A stretch of DNA of 64,000 bases from Lachnospiraceae bacterium (GTDB taxonomy: Bacteria > Bacillota > Clostridia > Lachnospirales > Lachnospiraceae). The stretch is taken from positions 1 through 64,000 of the forward strand of contig JAFVCL010000035.1 in assembly GCA_017479285.1 (NCBI GenBank), given 5' to 3'. Shown here in pieces: positions 53,334 to 62,626 of the stretch (position 1 is the first letter of the stretch; the number at the start of each line of letters is the position of its first letter). The notes under the pieces are model-generated. The model ran no database searches and was not told where the DNA came from. It was given only the letters and a program-made list of their open reading frames with translations. The position numbers and the translations under genes were made by a program.

Positions 53334-54365
53334 ATGTCTTTGGATTACAAACAGTCAGGTGTTGATATCGAGGCCGGTTACCGCTCGGTGGAGCTTATGA
53401 AGGAGTATGTTAAGGGAACAAACAGACCTGAGGTTCTCGGCGGTATCGGAGGTTTCTCCGGGGCTTTTGATGCGGGAGCGTTTAAAAATATGGAGGAGCC
53501 CATCCTTCTTTCCGGAACGGACGGTGTCGGAACCAAGATAAAGCTTGCGTTTCTTCTTGACAGGCATGACACGATAGGAATAGATGCTGTTGCAATGTGC
53601 GTAAACGATGTGGCATGCGCCGGCGGAGAGCCTCTGTTTTTCCTTGATTACATAGCCTGCGGAAAGAACTATCCGGAAAAGATCGCTGCCATTGTTAAGG
53701 GGGTTGCGGAAGGCTGTAAAATGGCGGGCTGTGCCCTTGTGGGCGGAGAGACTGCGGAGCATCCCGGACTTATGCCCGAGGATGAATACGATGTGGCAGG
53801 CTTCTCTGTAGGTGTCGTTGATAAAAAGGATCTTATTACCGGAGAGAACATCAAGCCCGGAGATACCCTTATCGGTATCGCTTCCTCCGGAGTTCATTCA
53901 AACGGCTTCTCCCTTGTCCGCAAGATATTTGATATGACCAAGGAGAGCCTTGATACATATTATGACGAGCTGGGGACGACCCTCGGAGAGGCGCTTCTTA
54001 CTCCCACCATCATCTATGTAAAGGCACTTAAGTCCGTCAAGGACGCGGGTGTTAAGATCAAGGGCTGCAGCCATATCACAGGCGGCGGATTCTATGAGAA
54101 CATCCCGAGAATGCTCCATGAGGGAGTAAGGGCACAGGTTAAGAAGGACAGCTACGAGGTCCCCGCCATATTCAGGCTTATGCAGAAAAAGGGCGGCGTT
54201 GAGGAACAGATGATGTACAATACCTACAACATGGGACTTGGAATGGTACTTGCCGTAGATCCCGCAGATGCTGACAAGACGATCAAGGCTATCAAGGCAG
54301 CAGGCGAGAAGGCATATGTTGTGGGCAGCGTTATCGCAGGCGAAAAGGGTGTAGATATATGCTAA
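53334..54365 (+). CDS. purM: Phosphoribosylformylglycinamidine cyclo-ligase (AIR synthetase)
   Basis: 343 residues. Closes the imidazole ring with ATP. Motifs: [78 protein letters not shown] and [20 protein letters not shown] lies about 9 bases before ATG. Its last 7 bases overlap purN. The 62-base gap from purE contains a small perfect hairpin (53298-53312). Confidence 0.98.
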   Translation: MSLDYKQSGVDIEAGYRSVELMKEYVKGTNRPEVLGGIGGFSGAFDAGAFKNMEEPILLSGTDGVGTKIKLAFLLDRHDTIGIDAVAMCVNDVACAGGEPLFFLDYIACGKNYPEKIAAIVKGVAEGCKMAGCALVGGETAEHPGLMPEDEYDVAGFSVGVVDKKDLITGENIKPGDTLIGIASSGVHSNGFSLVRKIFDMTKESLDTYYDELGTTLGEALLTPTIIYVKALKSVKDAGVKIKGCSHITGGGFYENIPRMLHEGVRAQVKKDSYEVPAIFRLMQKKGGVEEQMMYNTYNMGLGMVLAVDPADADKTIKAIKAAGEKAYVVGSVIAGEKGVDIC

Positions 54366-54985
54366 AGATTCTTGTTTGTGTATCCGGAGGCGGAACCAAT
54401 CTGCAGGCCATCATCGATGGCATCAAAGCCGGAAGCATTACCAATACAGAAATAATCGGAGTCATTTCAAACAACTACGGTGTAAAGAGCCTGGAGAGAG
54501 CCGAAAAAGCCGGGATCCCCGCTGAGGTTATCTCGCCAAAGGATTTTGCGGACAGAGCGCAGTTCAACAAGGCATTTCTTGACAAGGTAAAGGAAATGAA
54601 TCCCGATCTTGTTGTCCTTGCAGGTTTTCTGGTCCGCATTCCCGAGGAGTTTGTCAAAGAGTATTCAAACCGTATCGTGAACATTCATCCATCCCTTATC
54701 CCTTCTTTTTGCGGAGTGGGATACTATGGGCTCAAGGTTCACGAAAAAGCTCTTGAACGCGGCGTAAAGATCACCGGAGCCACCGTTCATTTCGTAAACG
54801 AGGGTATGGACGAGGGTCCTATCATCGCCCAGAAACCTGTTGCGGTGGAGGACGGGGACACTCCTGAAATGCTGCAAAAGCGCGTGATGGAGCAGGCAGA
54901 GTGGGTTATCCTGCCCAAAGCCATCGACGATATCGCCAACGGGCGCATTGAAGTCGTAAATAATAAAGTCATCAGAAAAGCGTGA
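54359..54985 (+). CDS. purN: Phosphoribosylglycinamide formyltransferase
   Basis: 208 residues. Transfers formyl from 10-formyl-THF to GAR. Motifs: [50 protein letters not shown] (the catalytic asparagine and histidine), and [17 protein letters not shown] with the catalytic Asp. Starts 7 bases inside purM. After it a strong terminator closes the purE-M-N unit. Confidence 0.97.
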   Translation: MLKILVCVSGGGTNLQAIIDGIKAGSITNTEIIGVISNNYGVKSLERAEKAGIPAEVISPKDFADRAQFNKAFLDKVKEMNPDLVVLAGFLVRIPEEFVKEYSNRIVNIHPSLIPSFCGVGYYGLKVHEKALERGVKITGATVHFVNEGMDEGPIIAQKPVAVEDGDTPEMLQKRVMEQAEWVILPKAIDDIANGRIEVVNNKVIRKA

Positions 54986-55064
54986 GAAAAGGGAAAGTGC
55001 CGGTCAAAGGGTAGGAGGGGAATTTTTTTGGGATAAAGTATACTTTCGGTATATTTTGCAATCT

Positions 55065-55111
55065 GCTCTTATTTGATATACTAATGGAGTATGTCAAATA
55101 AGAGCTTTTTT
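55065..55111 (+). terminator. Strong intrinsic terminator after purN
   Basis: An 18-bp stem: 55065-55082 pairs with 55088-55105, one U-G wobble, 5-base loop, followed by six Ts (55106-55111). It splits the pur cluster: the genes between here and purD probably have their own promoter. Confidence 0.92.
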
Positions 55112-55158
55112 GCCCTACTTTTGGGCATAAATATGATTTTGTGGGATAGGAGAGAGAA

Positions 55159-58100
55159 ATGGCAGCAGGTTTGATAATAGGCTTATTAATGGCAGGCGGA
55201 GGCGTTTTCTTTTTGATCAAAAAAAAGAAAGTGCCCGGCCTTATTCTGACTATTATAGGCGGTTTGGTGGCAACCTTCGGTTTGTTTATACTCTGGTTGT
55301 ATTCCGATTCGCCCGGTGGAGAGAATCAGGATCCCTTCATTGACGTCGTTGTGCCGGATGGAATGACTGTTGATGATGACAAGATCACCTATATCACGGA
55401 ATATGTGACCATAGTCATACAGCCGGATACAGAGGCCCATCCCGAGGACACTGTTTCGGGAAAGACCGACGACGGCGCACAGTGGTCCACCGCAGACAAA
55501 GACGGAACCGGGGCCATCCACATGAAGCTGGATGATAAGAACGTTACCGCAAAGGTTGAGACCAAGAAGGACTCAGAGAAAAAGACCAATGAGAAGGCTG
55601 ATGCAGGAAAAGCTGCGGCGGCTGTTTCCGCTTTGGTCGATACCGGCTACAAGAAGGGTAAGGACAACTATAATCACAATTACGCCATCTGGTATGTGGA
55701 ACCTGCCCAGTGTCTCGTATATTATCCCGCACAGCTTACGCTGAGTGAGGTCAAAGAAAACAATACCGCTATATTTACGGATACAAAGAGCAAGGCAAAG
55801 CTCAAGATATCCCTTGACGAGAACAACTACTCCTGCATGGATGATGTGGAGAGCTTTATCGCAAATACAGAGTACAACAAGGTACTGGCATCCGGAACGG
55901 ACTGGTTTTCATGCGAGACCAAAGGAAAGAGCATGACCGAATTCTCGGTTACCGGTCTCGGACAGGAATTTGCCGTAAATGTTGATCTTACATATGAGAA
56001 TAAATATGATTTCGTATTTGAGGAGCTCCGCTCACTGATACAGTGCAAATTTGTTGAGGGCGGAAAATGGGTAAGCAATGAAAGAGTAGACACCGCGGGA
56101 AAGAAGGTGCCTGCTCTTCAGAATGTTTATGCAAACGGCATCAAATGGAAACTGACCCAGTACTATATTGCAGACGGTGATTTTATCCAGATCTACCCCA
56201 ATATATTCTCCAAGGTTTATTACGGAGGTGACGGATTATATTTCACCGATCCCGTGACAGGAGCGTATATAAAGACCTTCAAGCAGGATTATGGCAGTGC
56301 CATTGACGCCCTTGCAATAGATTACGGACTTTCGGATTATACCAGAATAGATGAAGATATCATCCGCGGATACAAGGACACCGATACCGGTTTCAAAGAG
56401 TATCATTATGTGGTGGTCCGCGATGCCTTGGAATATCACACCATTATGTATGTTCCGTATGAATATGACCACCTGTATGAGGGAGCCGCGGCTGAGCTTT
56501 CTTTAAAGGTTCCCGGCGATGATGTGGCGAGCTTTGAGATGCAGGATCTGTATTTCAAGGATTACAACTGCTTTGTCACAGTGCCGCTTCAGTTCAAATA
56601 TGACAGAGGAGGCGGAGATGATTATTATTACTACGACTCCTTCAACGGACTTGATCTTCATATAAAATTTTCCGATATACCGGATTCAAAAAATACCGGA
56701 AATATTTTTGATATTTTTGAAGTCATGGCGGCGGATCCGAACCTTATTGTAGGTGAAAATACGATTAAATGGCATAACGAGGACGGTCTTTTCCTGGGAG
56801 GTCAGGGAAATTCCACAGCCTGCTATGTTGAGATCGTTGCGGTAGATGCGGAGAGAGCATATCTTAAGAGCTGGGACCGCTTCGATATCAGATTCGAAGA
56901 AAAAGCGAAGGCGCAGAGCATCGTCGATGAGGTCAAAAAAGATGTAAAGATCCAGAAGATCAAGGATGAGACCATAAGCGGAAAGAGTGATGCTGTCGAG
57001 GAGCCTTTCGAGGAAACCGAGGACCCGGATAATGCGGAGAATAACAATACAAATAATAATTCTCAGCAGAATACCGAAAAGCCGAAGGAGGAAAAGACTC
57101 CCATCATAGCAGAGCCCATCCATCATGAGCTTCCGGATAATGATAAATGGATGGATGATGAAGAGGAGAATGTGGTCCTCTGGTACAAGGATTACGACGA
57201 TTATAAATTTATGACGACAACCGCATATAAGTGGTTCCTTTCAGAACAGGGCGGTGCTGCTTTTTCACATGGTTACAAGTGTACGCTCCTGGAATTCATG
57301 AATGTGATACTCAGATATAATGAGTATGACCTTAAGATTAAAGAGGGCTGGGTGGAGACTGTGGCCGTTCCCATGGTGGATGGATTACTTGAGGAATGGT
57401 ACCACGAAAGCGATCCTCCCGTAGGCTCTATGCTGGGTGATGAGATCACCTCAGTATTTGAGGCATATTGCAAGGTACTGGACATAGATATTCCGGATTA
57501 TGTTACAAATGCGATGGAACCCACGGTGCTGGATGATGAACCAAAGAACAATGGGGAGTCCGAAGGCGAGTCCTCCGGCGAAAGCTACAATATCAGTATA
57601 AAGGATATAATCGGAACCTGGGCCACGGATGAATTTACCGGGGCCGGAGAACAGGTGGAGATCGAAAAGAACGGATACACTATTTATCAGGGTGACAGAG
57701 AGCTTGATACCGGATGGTACAGTCTTGTCGGACAGGTTCTCTATATTCAGTCATTTAATAAGTCCGGAGATGATTACGATCTTTGGGTTTATGATCCGGT
57801 AAACGATCAGATAATCATAAAGAGATACGGTCAGGTTCTGCACAGGATCGGAGGGGCTCCGGATGAAGACGGGCAGAATTCCGGAGCAAGTGGTAGCGGC
57901 AGTAATTCCGGTACATCCGGTACTTCTTCCGAAATTGATGATGACTGGGAACTGACGGAAGGCCACCGGGATGAGACGGAAGAAGACTGGGGAGTTGCCG
58001 ACGGTGACTGGGATGACGATGATGACTGGGGTGACGATGATGACTGGGGTGATACAGATTCCGGGGAAACAGAATGGATCGATGAACTTGATGGTCCATT

Positions 58101-58896
58101 AAGCAGTGTTGACCTGACTTCATACAAAACCACCGGGGATCCCTTGTTTGAAGTTGTGGGGGACGACCTCAGAATAGGAGACTTAAAGGACTACGCAGAT
58201 GCTTGGGATTGTGAAAGCTATGGAAACTCAAGCGCTGTCCGCTTCAGTGATTATGATATGGATATCATGGACTTCAGTGCCGGTGAATATGTGGATGAGA
58301 TTGAAGATCTGCTGAACAGGCTTGAAGCACGGGGATTGTCCTGCATCGAATCGGGTTCCTTTGTTCCGCCCTCTTATGAGCTCTTCTGGTCATATGATCT
58401 AACAACCGCCGATTTCCTCGACATTAATTATGTCGAATACTATGGCGTGTTAAGCGGATATGAAGAATACGGGCCGGTTTATGTCGTCATTTCAGACAGC
58501 GCAGGATATGAAGTGAGCTGGATGTTTGAAAACTATGCTTCATTCCCTATTGCAAAGGGTGAGATGTACGTGGATGAAAGCTTTGTTCATTTTTGCCAGG
58601 GATACATCGGAAAACCCATCGGAGGAGCTTTGGATGCGAAGACTATCTGGTTCGTTTGTCAGAGAGCTTCTTATATCATGAATGCGCCCGAACTGAATCT
58701 TCCGGATTTTGAGGATCACTACTATCTTATCGCGGGAGATGACAGCGGCAATTCGGAATGGTTCGCTGTTTTGGGATTTGATATAGATAATAAAAACAGA
58801 CCTTATTCTGTTTTCAAGATGATAAAAGTAGCTGACGGATATGACTGGATAGAGTCCCACTGGTACCCCGGATACGGGTGGGCGACATTTGATTAG
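55159..58896 (+). CDS. Giant membrane-anchored surface protein with acidic repeats and a lipocalin-like segment
   Basis: 1245 residues. Two membrane helices near the start (about 2-20 and 27-48) with a KKKK loop leave the rest, nearly 1190 residues, outside. A polar, Asp/Lys-rich region, then beta-rich segments of unclear family (DVESFIANTEYNKVL, FFEELRSLI-like stretch). A region at about 810-900 (IIGTWATDEFTGAGEQVEIEKNG) resembles a lipocalin-like fold ending in a beta-strand pattern. A near-perfect run of D/W/G follows at about 940-965 (WDDDDDWGDDDDWGDTDSG), then a C-terminal 270-residue domain. AGGAGA precedes ATG. Function unknown. Sits between purN and purD. Confidence 0.82.
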   Translation: MAAGLIIGLLMAGGGVFFLIKKKKVPGLILTIIGGLVATFGLFILWLYSDSPGGENQDPFIDVVVPDGMTVDDDKITYITEYVTIVIQPDTEAHPEDTVSGKTDDGAQWSTADKDGTGAIHMKLDDKNVTAKVETKKDSEKKTNEKADAGKAAAAVSALVDTGYKKGKDNYNHNYAIWYVEPAQCLVYYPAQLTLSEVKENNTAIFTDTKSKAKLKISLDENNYSCMDDVESFIANTEYNKVLASGTDWFSCETKGKSMTEFSVTGLGQEFAVNVDLTYENKYDFVFEELRSLIQCKFVEGGKWVSNERVDTAGKKVPALQNVYANGIKWKLTQYYIADGDFIQIYPNIFSKVYYGGDGLYFTDPVTGAYIKTFKQDYGSAIDALAIDYGLSDYTRIDEDIIRGYKDTDTGFKEYHYVVVRDALEYHTIMYVPYEYDHLYEGAAAELSLKVPGDDVASFEMQDLYFKDYNCFVTVPLQFKYDRGGGDDYYYYDSFNGLDLHIKFSDIPDSKNTGNIFDIFEVMAADPNLIVGENTIKWHNEDGLFLGGQGNSTACYVEIVAVDAERAYLKSWDRFDIRFEEKAKAQSIVDEVKKDVKIQKIKDETISGKSDAVEEPFEETEDPDNAENNNTNNNSQQNTEKPKEEKTPIIAEPIHHELPDNDKWMDDEEENVVLWYKDYDDYKFMTTTAYKWFLSEQGGAAFSHGYKCTLLEFMNVILRYNEYDLKIKEGWVETVAVPMVDGLLEEWYHESDPPVGSMLGDEITSVFEAYCKVLDIDIPDYVTNAMEPTVLDDEPKNNGESEGESSGESYNISIKDIIGTWATDEFTGAGEQVEIEKNGYTIYQGDRELDTGWYSLVGQVLYIQSFNKSGDDYDLWVYDPVNDQIIIKRYGQVLHRIGGAPDEDGQNSGASGSGSNSGTSGTSSEIDDDWELTEGHRDETEEDWGVADGDWDDDDDWGDDDDWGDTDSGETEWIDELDGPLSSVDLTSYKTTGDPLFEVVGDDLRIGDLKDYADAWDCESYGNSSAVRFSDYDMDIMDFSAGEYVDEIEDLLNRLEARGLSCIESGSFVPPSYELFWSYDLTTADFLDINYVEYYGVLSGYEEYGPVYVVISDSAGYEVSWMFENYASFPIAKGEMYVDESFVHFCQGYIGKPIGGALDAKTIWFVCQRASYIMNAPELNLPDFEDHYYLIAGDDSGNSEWFAVLGFDIDNKNRPYSVFKMIKVADGYDWIESHWYPGYGWATFD

Positions 58897-58918
58897 GTAA
58901 AAAATATCAGGAGGGTTT

Positions 58919-61108
58919 ATGAGAGAGAAAATTTTAGCACTGTTAACAGCGATCGGGCTTGTGCTCACATGCACAGCCTGTGGCAGTGATGAGTATTACG
59001 AGGAAGACGGAGAATACTACGAAGACGGAGAATACTACGAAGACGGTGAGTATTACGAAGAAGGCGAGTATTATGAGGATGGGGGATATGCCGAGGACAC
59101 CGGATTTGAAACATCAAGCGGTTCCATCAAGGGACTCAGCATGACAGTTTTAAATTCAACCGGAGAACTCCAGATAGAGAGAAATATGCCTCTTACCGCA
59201 GATATCCCCGATGATGACACATGGACTGTATTTATTTATCTCTGCGGTACCGACCTTGAGTCAGAATACGGCAGTGCCACCGGAGATATCGTGGAAATGC
59301 AGAACGCCACTGCCAGCGGTAATGTGCGCTTTATCTTGGAAACCGGCGGGTGCAGCAATTGGCAGAACGAAGTGATCAAAACCGGAGCGATCCAAAGATA
59401 CATGATCCAGGATGGCAGCTGTGTTCTTCTCGATGAGCAGCCCGATGCCGCAATGGGTATTGTGAGTACCTTCTCGGATTTCCTTACCTGGGGTACCGAG
59501 AATTATCCTTCGGAGCATATGGGCGTGGTATTATGGAATCATGGCGGCGGAAGTATCTCCGGCATATGCTTTGACGAATGTGCCAACAACGACTCCCTCA
59601 GCCTTATGGAACTTGATAATGCTCTCTATGACAGCGTATCAAAAGCAGGAAGAAAATTTGATTTTATCGGATTTGACGCTTGCCTTATGGGCACTGTCGA
59701 GACTGCAAATGTTCTTGCAAGTTATGCGGATTACATGGTGGGTTCCGAGGAAACAGAACCCGGAAACGGATGGGATTATACCACTATCGGTAATTTCCTT
59801 GCGGAGAACAGTGACGCCACAGGAGCTGAGACGGGGAAGGTTATCTGTGATTCTTTCCTTGCAGCCTGCGAGTCGGACGACCAGGATTATCTGACAACCC
59901 TTTCCGTTATTGATCTTTCAAAGATCGATGATCTGCTTGTAAGCTTCAACGCATTTGCAAAGGATATGTATGAGGCGGCTCAGGATTCATCCTCGCGCTC
60001 AGATATGGTCCGCGCTATAAACAAGGTTGATAATTTTGGCGGAAACAATAAGTCCGAGGGTTATACAAATATGGTTGACCTCGGTGGTATTGTGGAATCC
60101 TGTTCGTCTTATTCTTCCAATGCACAGAGTGTTTTAAATGCCCTTAACAGCGCGGTAATATACAAGGTAAGCGGCGACGCACACACACAAGCAACCGGTC
60201 TTGCAATGTACTATCCCCTCAGCATTCAGGGATCAATGGAACTTTCCATCTTCGGAAAAATATGCGTAAGCCCCTATTACCTTTCATTTGTAGACAGTCA
60301 CAACCAGGCGGCTTCACCCAATATCACCACAGAGTATGATGATGATCAATGGTTCAATGAAGAAGGTGAATGGGAGTGGGGCTCCGAAGAGGTTGATGAC
60401 AGCTACTGGGGATACTCTGATGAGTATGAGCTCACCGGGGAAAGCCCTTATATCACCTTTGCACATGAAGCAACTCTTCTGGATGACGGATCCTACTATT
60501 TTGCTCTCGACCAGCAGGGCTATGAATATGCTGCAGACGTACTGGCAATGGTATGTGAGGTCTATGAGGACGAGGATGTTATGCTCGAACTCGGTGAGAC
60601 CGCCGATGTCCGCGCCGACTGGTCCACAGGTGAGTTCATGGATTCCTTTGATGGATTATGGCTCTCGCTTTTAGACGGACAGAATCTTGCTCTTTACATC
60701 GTAGAAGTGCTTGATGACAGCATTATTTATACTTCTCCCATCAACCTTAACGGACAGGATACAAACCTTCGTATGAGACAGTATTTTGATACCGGAAGAG
60801 TAGAGGTCGAAGGCGCCTGGGAGGGTATCGACGAGTACGGTGCCGCAGCAAGAGATATTACCATGATAAAGAGCGGAGACGTTATCATACCCCGCTATAC
60901 CGCATACAGCTTAAGCTCGGATGATGAGTATGAGTATACGGGTGGTGAATATGTAGTGACCGAGGGAGATCAGGTTACCTACGATCTGATGGAGACCGGC
61001 CTTTACGCATATGCGTTCTGCATCGATGATATTTTCGGAGACTATTATATAACCGATTCGGTTTTCTATGATATCAACGAGGATGGAACGATCACATTTT
61101 CTGAATAA
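58919..61108 (+). CDS. Second clostripain-family (C11) peptidase lipoprotein with Glu/Tyr N-terminal repeats
   Basis: 729 residues. Signal and cysteine near residue 21 (LTCTACGS, imperfect lipobox). Immediately after it lies a run of EDGEYY repeats (about 25-60). The C11 domain (about 95-460) has H208 in VLWNHGGGS and C255 in GFDACLMGTVE. A C-terminal region of about 270 residues, rich in acidic and aromatic residues, contains beta strands. It starts 22 bases after the giant protein, GGAGGG 6 bases before ATG, so the two are one unit. The peptidase likely cuts a basic-residue site in a surface substrate; the giant protein is a candidate partner. Confidence 0.9.
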   Translation: MREKILALLTAIGLVLTCTACGSDEYYEEDGEYYEDGEYYEDGEYYEEGEYYEDGGYAEDTGFETSSGSIKGLSMTVLNSTGELQIERNMPLTADIPDDDTWTVFIYLCGTDLESEYGSATGDIVEMQNATASGNVRFILETGGCSNWQNEVIKTGAIQRYMIQDGSCVLLDEQPDAAMGIVSTFSDFLTWGTENYPSEHMGVVLWNHGGGSISGICFDECANNDSLSLMELDNALYDSVSKAGRKFDFIGFDACLMGTVETANVLASYADYMVGSEETEPGNGWDYTTIGNFLAENSDATGAETGKVICDSFLAACESDDQDYLTTLSVIDLSKIDDLLVSFNAFAKDMYEAAQDSSSRSDMVRAINKVDNFGGNNKSEGYTNMVDLGGIVESCSSYSSNAQSVLNALNSAVIYKVSGDAHTQATGLAMYYPLSIQGSMELSIFGKICVSPYYLSFVDSHNQAASPNITTEYDDDQWFNEEGEWEWGSEEVDDSYWGYSDEYELTGESPYITFAHEATLLDDGSYYFALDQQGYEYAADVLAMVCEVYEDEDVMLELGETADVRADWSTGEFMDSFDGLWLSLLDGQNLALYIVEVLDDSIIYTSPINLNGQDTNLRMRQYFDTGRVEVEGAWEGIDEYGAAARDITMIKSGDVIIPRYTAYSLSSDDEYEYTGGEYVVTEGDQVTYDLMETGLYAYAFCIDDIFGDYYITDSVFYDINEDGTITFSE
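59003..59092 (+). repeat. Five 18-bp coding repeats after the lipid anchor
   Basis: Units GAAGACGGAGAATACTAC at 59003-59020 and 59021-59038 are identical; 59039-59056 and 59057-59074 differ at a few third bases, and 59075-59092 is degenerate. They encode the EDGEYY repeats of the second C11 lipoprotein and can gain or lose copies without a frame change. Confidence 0.9.
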
Positions 61109-61211
61109 AATGGAAGATTGACTAATCATCGGTTTGCTGATATTGTAAACTATGGAAAAAAACGATAACAACACCCATAGCCGGGAGGTTAATTGTCAAA
61201 GGAGAATCATC

Positions 61212-62489
61212 ATGAAGATACTGATCGTAGGAAGCGGTGGACGTGAGCATGCAATCGCAACAAGCGTTGCAAAGAGCAAAAGAGCGGAAAAGATCTACTG
61301 CGCACCCGGAAATGCGGGGATAGCAGCTATTGCAGAGTGTGTTCCCATCGGGGCAATGGAATTTGACAAGATCGTGGCTTTTGCAAAGGAAAAGGCGATA
61401 GACCTTGTTATCGTAGGAATGGACGATCCTCTTGTGGGAGGGCTTGTAGATGAGCTTGAGGCGGCGGGCATAAGAGCCTTCGGACCTAGGAAAAACGCGG
61501 CTATCCTCGAGGGAAGCAAGGCTTTTTCCAAGGATCTTATGAAAAAGTACAATATTCCCACTGCGGCTTATGAGAATTTTGATGATGCGGACAAGGCAAT
61601 CGAGTACCTTAAGACGAAGTCGGAGTTCCCGATCGTGTTAAAAGCCGACGGACTTGCCCTCGGAAAGGGGGTTCTTATTTGCCGGAACCTTGAGGAAGCC
61701 CTTGATGGCGTAAAGGAGATCATGCAGGATAAAAAGTTCGGAACCGCCGGAAACCGCATGGTCATCGAGGAATTCATGACAGGACGCGAGGTAAGCGTTC
61801 TTTCCTTTGTGGACGGAAATATCGTAAAGATAATGTCCTCAGCTCAGGATCACAAGCGTGCAAAGGACGGAGACCAGGGTCTGAACACCGGAGGAATGGG
61901 GAATTTCTCACCCAGTCCCTTCTATACGAAGGAAGTCGATGAGTTTTGCCAAAAATATATATTCCAGCCCACGGTGGATGCGATGAAGGCAGAGGGAAGA
62001 CCCTTCAAGGGAGTCATCTTCTTCGGGCTTATGCTTACGCCAAAGGGACCGAGGGTTCTCGAGTACAACGCAAGATTCGGGGATCCCGAGGCACAGGTTG
62101 TGCTCCCGAGGATGAAGAACGATATACTTGATGTTATGGATGCCTGCATAGACGGCTGCCTTGACAGCATAGACCTCCGGTTTGAGGATAACGCGGCTGT
62201 GTGCGTGGTGCTTGCCAGCGACGGTTATCCCGTAAAGTACGAGAAGGGCTTTCCGATCAAGGGGCTGGAGGCCTTTGACGGCAGGGAGGATTATTTCTGT
62301 TTCCACGCCGGGACAAAGTTCGATGATGCCGGACGCATAGTGACAAACGGCGGAAGAGTCCTCGGAATTACAGCAACCGGAAAGGATCTTAAAGAGGCCC
62401 GGGCAAAGGCTTACGAGGCCACCGGATGGGTGGACTTTGAAAACAAGTATATGCGCCACGATATCGGAAAAGCCATCGACGAGGCATAG
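61212..62489 (+). CDS. purD: Phosphoribosylamine-glycine ligase
   Basis: 425 residues from ATG 61212 (AAAGGAG 7 bases upstream). ATP-grasp enzyme making GAR. Motifs: ILIVGSGGREHAIA, CAPGNAGIAA, VIVGMDDPLVGGLVDEL, FPIVLKADGLALGKGVLIC, EEFMTGREVSVLSF, LNTGGMGNFSPSPF, EYNARFGDPEAQVVLPR. Expected length. It is separated from purE-M-N by two surface-protein genes. Confidence 0.98.
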   Translation: MKILIVGSGGREHAIATSVAKSKRAEKIYCAPGNAGIAAIAECVPIGAMEFDKIVAFAKEKAIDLVIVGMDDPLVGGLVDELEAAGIRAFGPRKNAAILEGSKAFSKDLMKKYNIPTAAYENFDDADKAIEYLKTKSEFPIVLKADGLALGKGVLICRNLEEALDGVKEIMQDKKFGTAGNRMVIEEFMTGREVSVLSFVDGNIVKIMSSAQDHKRAKDGDQGLNTGGMGNFSPSPFYTKEVDEFCQKYIFQPTVDAMKAEGRPFKGVIFFGLMLTPKGPRVLEYNARFGDPEAQVVLPRMKNDILDVMDACIDGCLDSIDLRFEDNAAVCVVLASDGYPVKYEKGFPIKGLEAFDGREDYFCFHAGTKFDDAGRIVTNGGRVLGITATGKDLKEARAKAYEATGWVDFENKYMRHDIGKAIDEA

Positions 62490-62626
62490 ATCCTAAGAAG
62501 GCACCTATTAAGTATTCTTAATCAAAAATGATGAAAATATCCTCAAAAACTACTGGATAATCATTATATGGTATGTTATTATAAAACTGATGTCCATATA
62601 ATGTGGTTTTTGGAGGAAAACAGACA

